In this document: piece after piece, positions 40,329 to 41,790 of the stretch
Layout of the letters: each line of letters opens with the position of its first letter
Position numbering within the stretch: position 1 is the first letter of the stretch
Source: Fretibacterium sp.
Lineage (GTDB): Bacteria > Synergistota > Synergistia > Synergistales > Aminobacteriaceae
NCBI GenBank assembly: GCA_012520235.1
Contig: JAAYOR010000164.1
Span: 1-41,790 of the forward strand
Length of the DNA stretch: 41,790 nt
Reading direction: 5' to 3'
Notes under the pieces: model-generated
Told to the model about the DNA's origin: nothing
Seen by the model: only the letters and a program-made list of their open reading frames with translations
The model's database searches: none
Translations under genes and position numbers: made by a program

Positions 40329-41543
40329 TTGGCAGGCGGTCACAAAAGTGGCAAAAAATACAAAAAATGCCTGAAGGGCGCCACTCTCTGGACGGGGGCC
40401 GGGATGCCGGGTGAAGCGGACAAAAATGCCGGCTTTATCAAGGATGGCGTTGTGGCCATTGAGGACGGCAAAATAGTCGCGGCCGGGGCGGGCGTCCCTG
40501 TACCTCAGGGAGCGGAAGTGACGGACCTCAAGGGGCTCTTCGTCACCCCGGGGCTCATAGACGCTCACGTGCACATGGGTGCTTACAACGAGGGTTTTCC
40601 CGAATCGATGCAGGATGCCAACGAGAAGACCTATCCCGTCCTACCCCAGTTGCGTCTGCTGGACTCGCTCTATCCGGACGACGTCGCCTTCCCCGACGCT
40701 CTCTCGGGCGGAGTCACCTGCGTGCAGTCCCTGCCAGGCAGCGCCAATGTCATCGGAGGGCAGGGCATTGTGGTCAAGACCCGGCCCGACGTGGTGGAGC
40801 GTATGGCTGTCATGCCCTGCTCTGCCATGAAGGCCGCACTGGGGGAGAACCCGGTTCGCATCTATGGTTCTCGAAACGCTGTCCCTTTCACTCGCATGGG
40901 GAACGCCTGGCTGATGCGTGACGCCTTTGTGAGGGCTCAAAACTACCGCGCCCGACGGGAGGCCGCAGCAGGGAAGGGAGAACCTTTCGATCGTGACCTG
41001 GGTGTGGAGGCGCTGCTGTCTGTCCTGGACCGGAAGATGCCCTTCCGAATCCATTGCCACCGCTCCGATGACATCCAGACGGCGGTACGTATCTCCGAGG
41101 AGTTTGGTCTAGACTATACCATCGAACACTGCACGGAGGGACACCTCATCGCATCCTGGCTGGCGGAGAAAAAGGTCTTTGCTGCCGTAGGACCGACCCT
41201 TTCAGGTAGGAGCAAGCTTGAGCTCCGTAACAAGTCCTGGGACACCCCGAGGATTTTGTACGAGGCGGGCGTCCACTTCTGTATCATCACGGATCACCCC
41301 GTTATTCCCATTGAACACCTGATCGTCTGTGCCTCCTTGGCCGTTAAGGCGGGGCTTCCTCAGGATGAGGCCTTGAAGGCCGTCACCATCCGGGCGGCTG
41401 AGCATCTGGGGCTGTCGGACCGGCTGGGCTTCCTAGAGCCCGGCAAGGACGCGGACCTGGTGGTCTGGAGCGGCGATCCGCTGGACGCGCGTAGCCGCGT
41501 GGTCCTCACCCTTGTGGACGGTCAGACGGCCTACGAGAGATAA
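40329..41543 (+). CDS. Amidohydrolase (imidazolonepropionase/dihydroorotase superfamily)
   Basis: The 404-residue protein is a metal-dependent amidohydrolase: beta-sandwich start 'DGVVAIEDGKIVAAGAG', 'LFVTPGLIDAHVHMGAYNEG' with the HxH pair (about residues 80-82), 'SGGVTCVQSLPGSANVIGGQG', 'PFRIHCHRSDDI' (about 239-250), 'DYTIEHCTEGH', 'CIITDHPVIP' with the catalytic Asp (about 320), and 'LEPGKDADLVVWSGDPLD' at the end. It resembles imidazolonepropionase-like and cyclic-dipeptide or isoaspartyl-type hydrolases of amino acid fermenters; the substrate is unknown. The frame is open to 40179, but TTG 40329 has GGGGAGG (40314-40320) eight bases upstream; ATG 40302 is an alternative. The upstream part is repeat-derived. 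Confidence 0.85.
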   Translation: MAGGHKSGKKYKKCLKGATLWTGAGMPGEADKNAGFIKDGVVAIEDGKIVAAGAGVPVPQGAEVTDLKGLFVTPGLIDAHVHMGAYNEGFPESMQDANEKTYPVLPQLRLLDSLYPDDVAFPDALSGGVTCVQSLPGSANVIGGQGIVVKTRPDVVERMAVMPCSAMKAALGENPVRIYGSRNAVPFTRMGNAWLMRDAFVRAQNYRARREAAAGKGEPFDRDLGVEALLSVLDRKMPFRIHCHRSDDIQTAVRISEEFGLDYTIEHCTEGHLIASWLAEKKVFAAVGPTLSGRSKLELRNKSWDTPRILYEAGVHFCIITDHPVIPIEHLIVCASLAVKAGLPQDEALKAVTIRAAEHLGLSDRLGFLEPGKDADLVVWSGDPLDARSRVVLTLVDGQTAYER

Positions 41544-41632
41544 TCTGGGAACACCCGGGGCATGAGACCCGCGTAAGGGGCCCCGGTAATATAAAATCCC
41601 CCTATCGTGAGGGGAAAAAGGAGAGGATCGTT

Positions 41633-41790
41633 TTGAAGAAGAATGCTCTTTGGGTCATTGTTCTTGTGATTGTTGGGATTGGCGCCTATATGGCGTTCAA
41701 GCCCAAGCCGGAGGTCCAGGAGGTGCCGAAGCCTGCCGCTAAGGAGCAGGAGGCGCCGAAGCCTGCCGTTAAGGAAGAGGAGGCACCGAA
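41633..41790 (+). CDS. Start of a membrane-anchored protein with Pro/Lys/Glu-rich tandem repeats (3' end outside the window)
   Basis: TTG 41633 follows AAAAAGGAGAGG (41615-41626) at six bases. The first residues 'MKKNALWVIVLVIVGIGAYMAF' form a basic start and one membrane segment, consistent with a signal anchor. Then come 30-base tandem repeats that encode 'EVPKPAAKEQ', 'EAPKPAVKEE' and 'EAPK', cut by the window edge. The repeats look like a rigid periplasmic spacer, as in TonB-type or cell-wall-spanning proteins. The functional domain is not visible, so no role is given. Confidence 0.6.
   Translation, partial: MKKNALWVIVLVIVGIGAYMAFKPKPEVQEVPKPAAKEQEAPKPAVKEEEAP

Noticed and set aside
41596-41616. 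Hairpin tcccc/gggga as terminator of the amidohydrolase gene
   Set aside because: Only five base pairs and it runs directly into the ribosome site of the next gene.

Overview
The window is about 41.8 kb of GC-rich DNA from a Gram-negative (diderm) bacterium. The best single clue to its identity is a pair of neighbouring secreted proteins that both end in a Gly-rich stretch, then Cys-Asn-Ala, a hydrophobic segment and basic residues. This is the layout of the Synergist-CTERM sorting tail known from Synergistota. A lipid A/LPS export cluster that uses LpxI, frequent TTG/GTG starts with strong GGAGG-type ribosome sites, and amino-acid-fermenter style genes fit the same phylum. The phylum call is an inference; no rRNA is present.

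Layout, left to right. Positions 1-5.8 kb hold the tail of a P-type cation ATPase, a CbiR-like cobamide-remodelling protein, a threonine aldolase (-), a flavodoxin-like reductase, panB, and a creatininase-family amidohydrolase (-). Positions 5.8-10.7 kb hold an M28-type peptidase and mfd, both on the minus strand. Positions 10.9-16.9 kb hold two tandem Synergist-CTERM surface proteins (-); the downstream one is a 1326-residue beta-helix protein. Positions 17.1-19.8 kb hold a HAD phosphatase and a thioredoxin-fold DUF255 protein, tightly coupled on the minus strand.

Positions 20.2-31.4 kb form the core of the window, a plus-strand envelope run: a DUF4139 exported protein, a membrane protein with a degenerate GGDEF domain, an LptF/LptG-type permease, LpxI, LpxB, a second LpxB-like glycosyltransferase, MsbA, and a fusion of LpxK with a third LpxB-like domain. 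Several junctions overlap by 4-16 bases. Together these genes would convert UDP-diacylglucosamine to lipid X (LpxI), make the disaccharide (LpxB), phosphorylate it (LpxK), flip it (MsbA) and pass it towards the outer membrane (LptF/G). The two additional LpxB-like modules have no assigned step.

The right third (31.4-41.8 kb) is more accessory in character. It holds dinB (-), the C-terminal remnant of an M29-like aminopeptidase gene, tRNA-Leu(CAA) (-), an NhaC antiporter, a MATE exporter flanked by direct copies of a palindromic intergenic repeat, a YchF-type ATPase whose start region is duplicated, an adenine methyltransferase followed by a broken restriction-endonuclease gene, an amidohydrolase, and the start of a membrane-anchored repeat protein cut by the window edge. 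Intergenic repeats cluster here, at 1.3-1.6 kb, and around each rearrangement. No CRISPR array, rRNA operon or intact transposase was seen.
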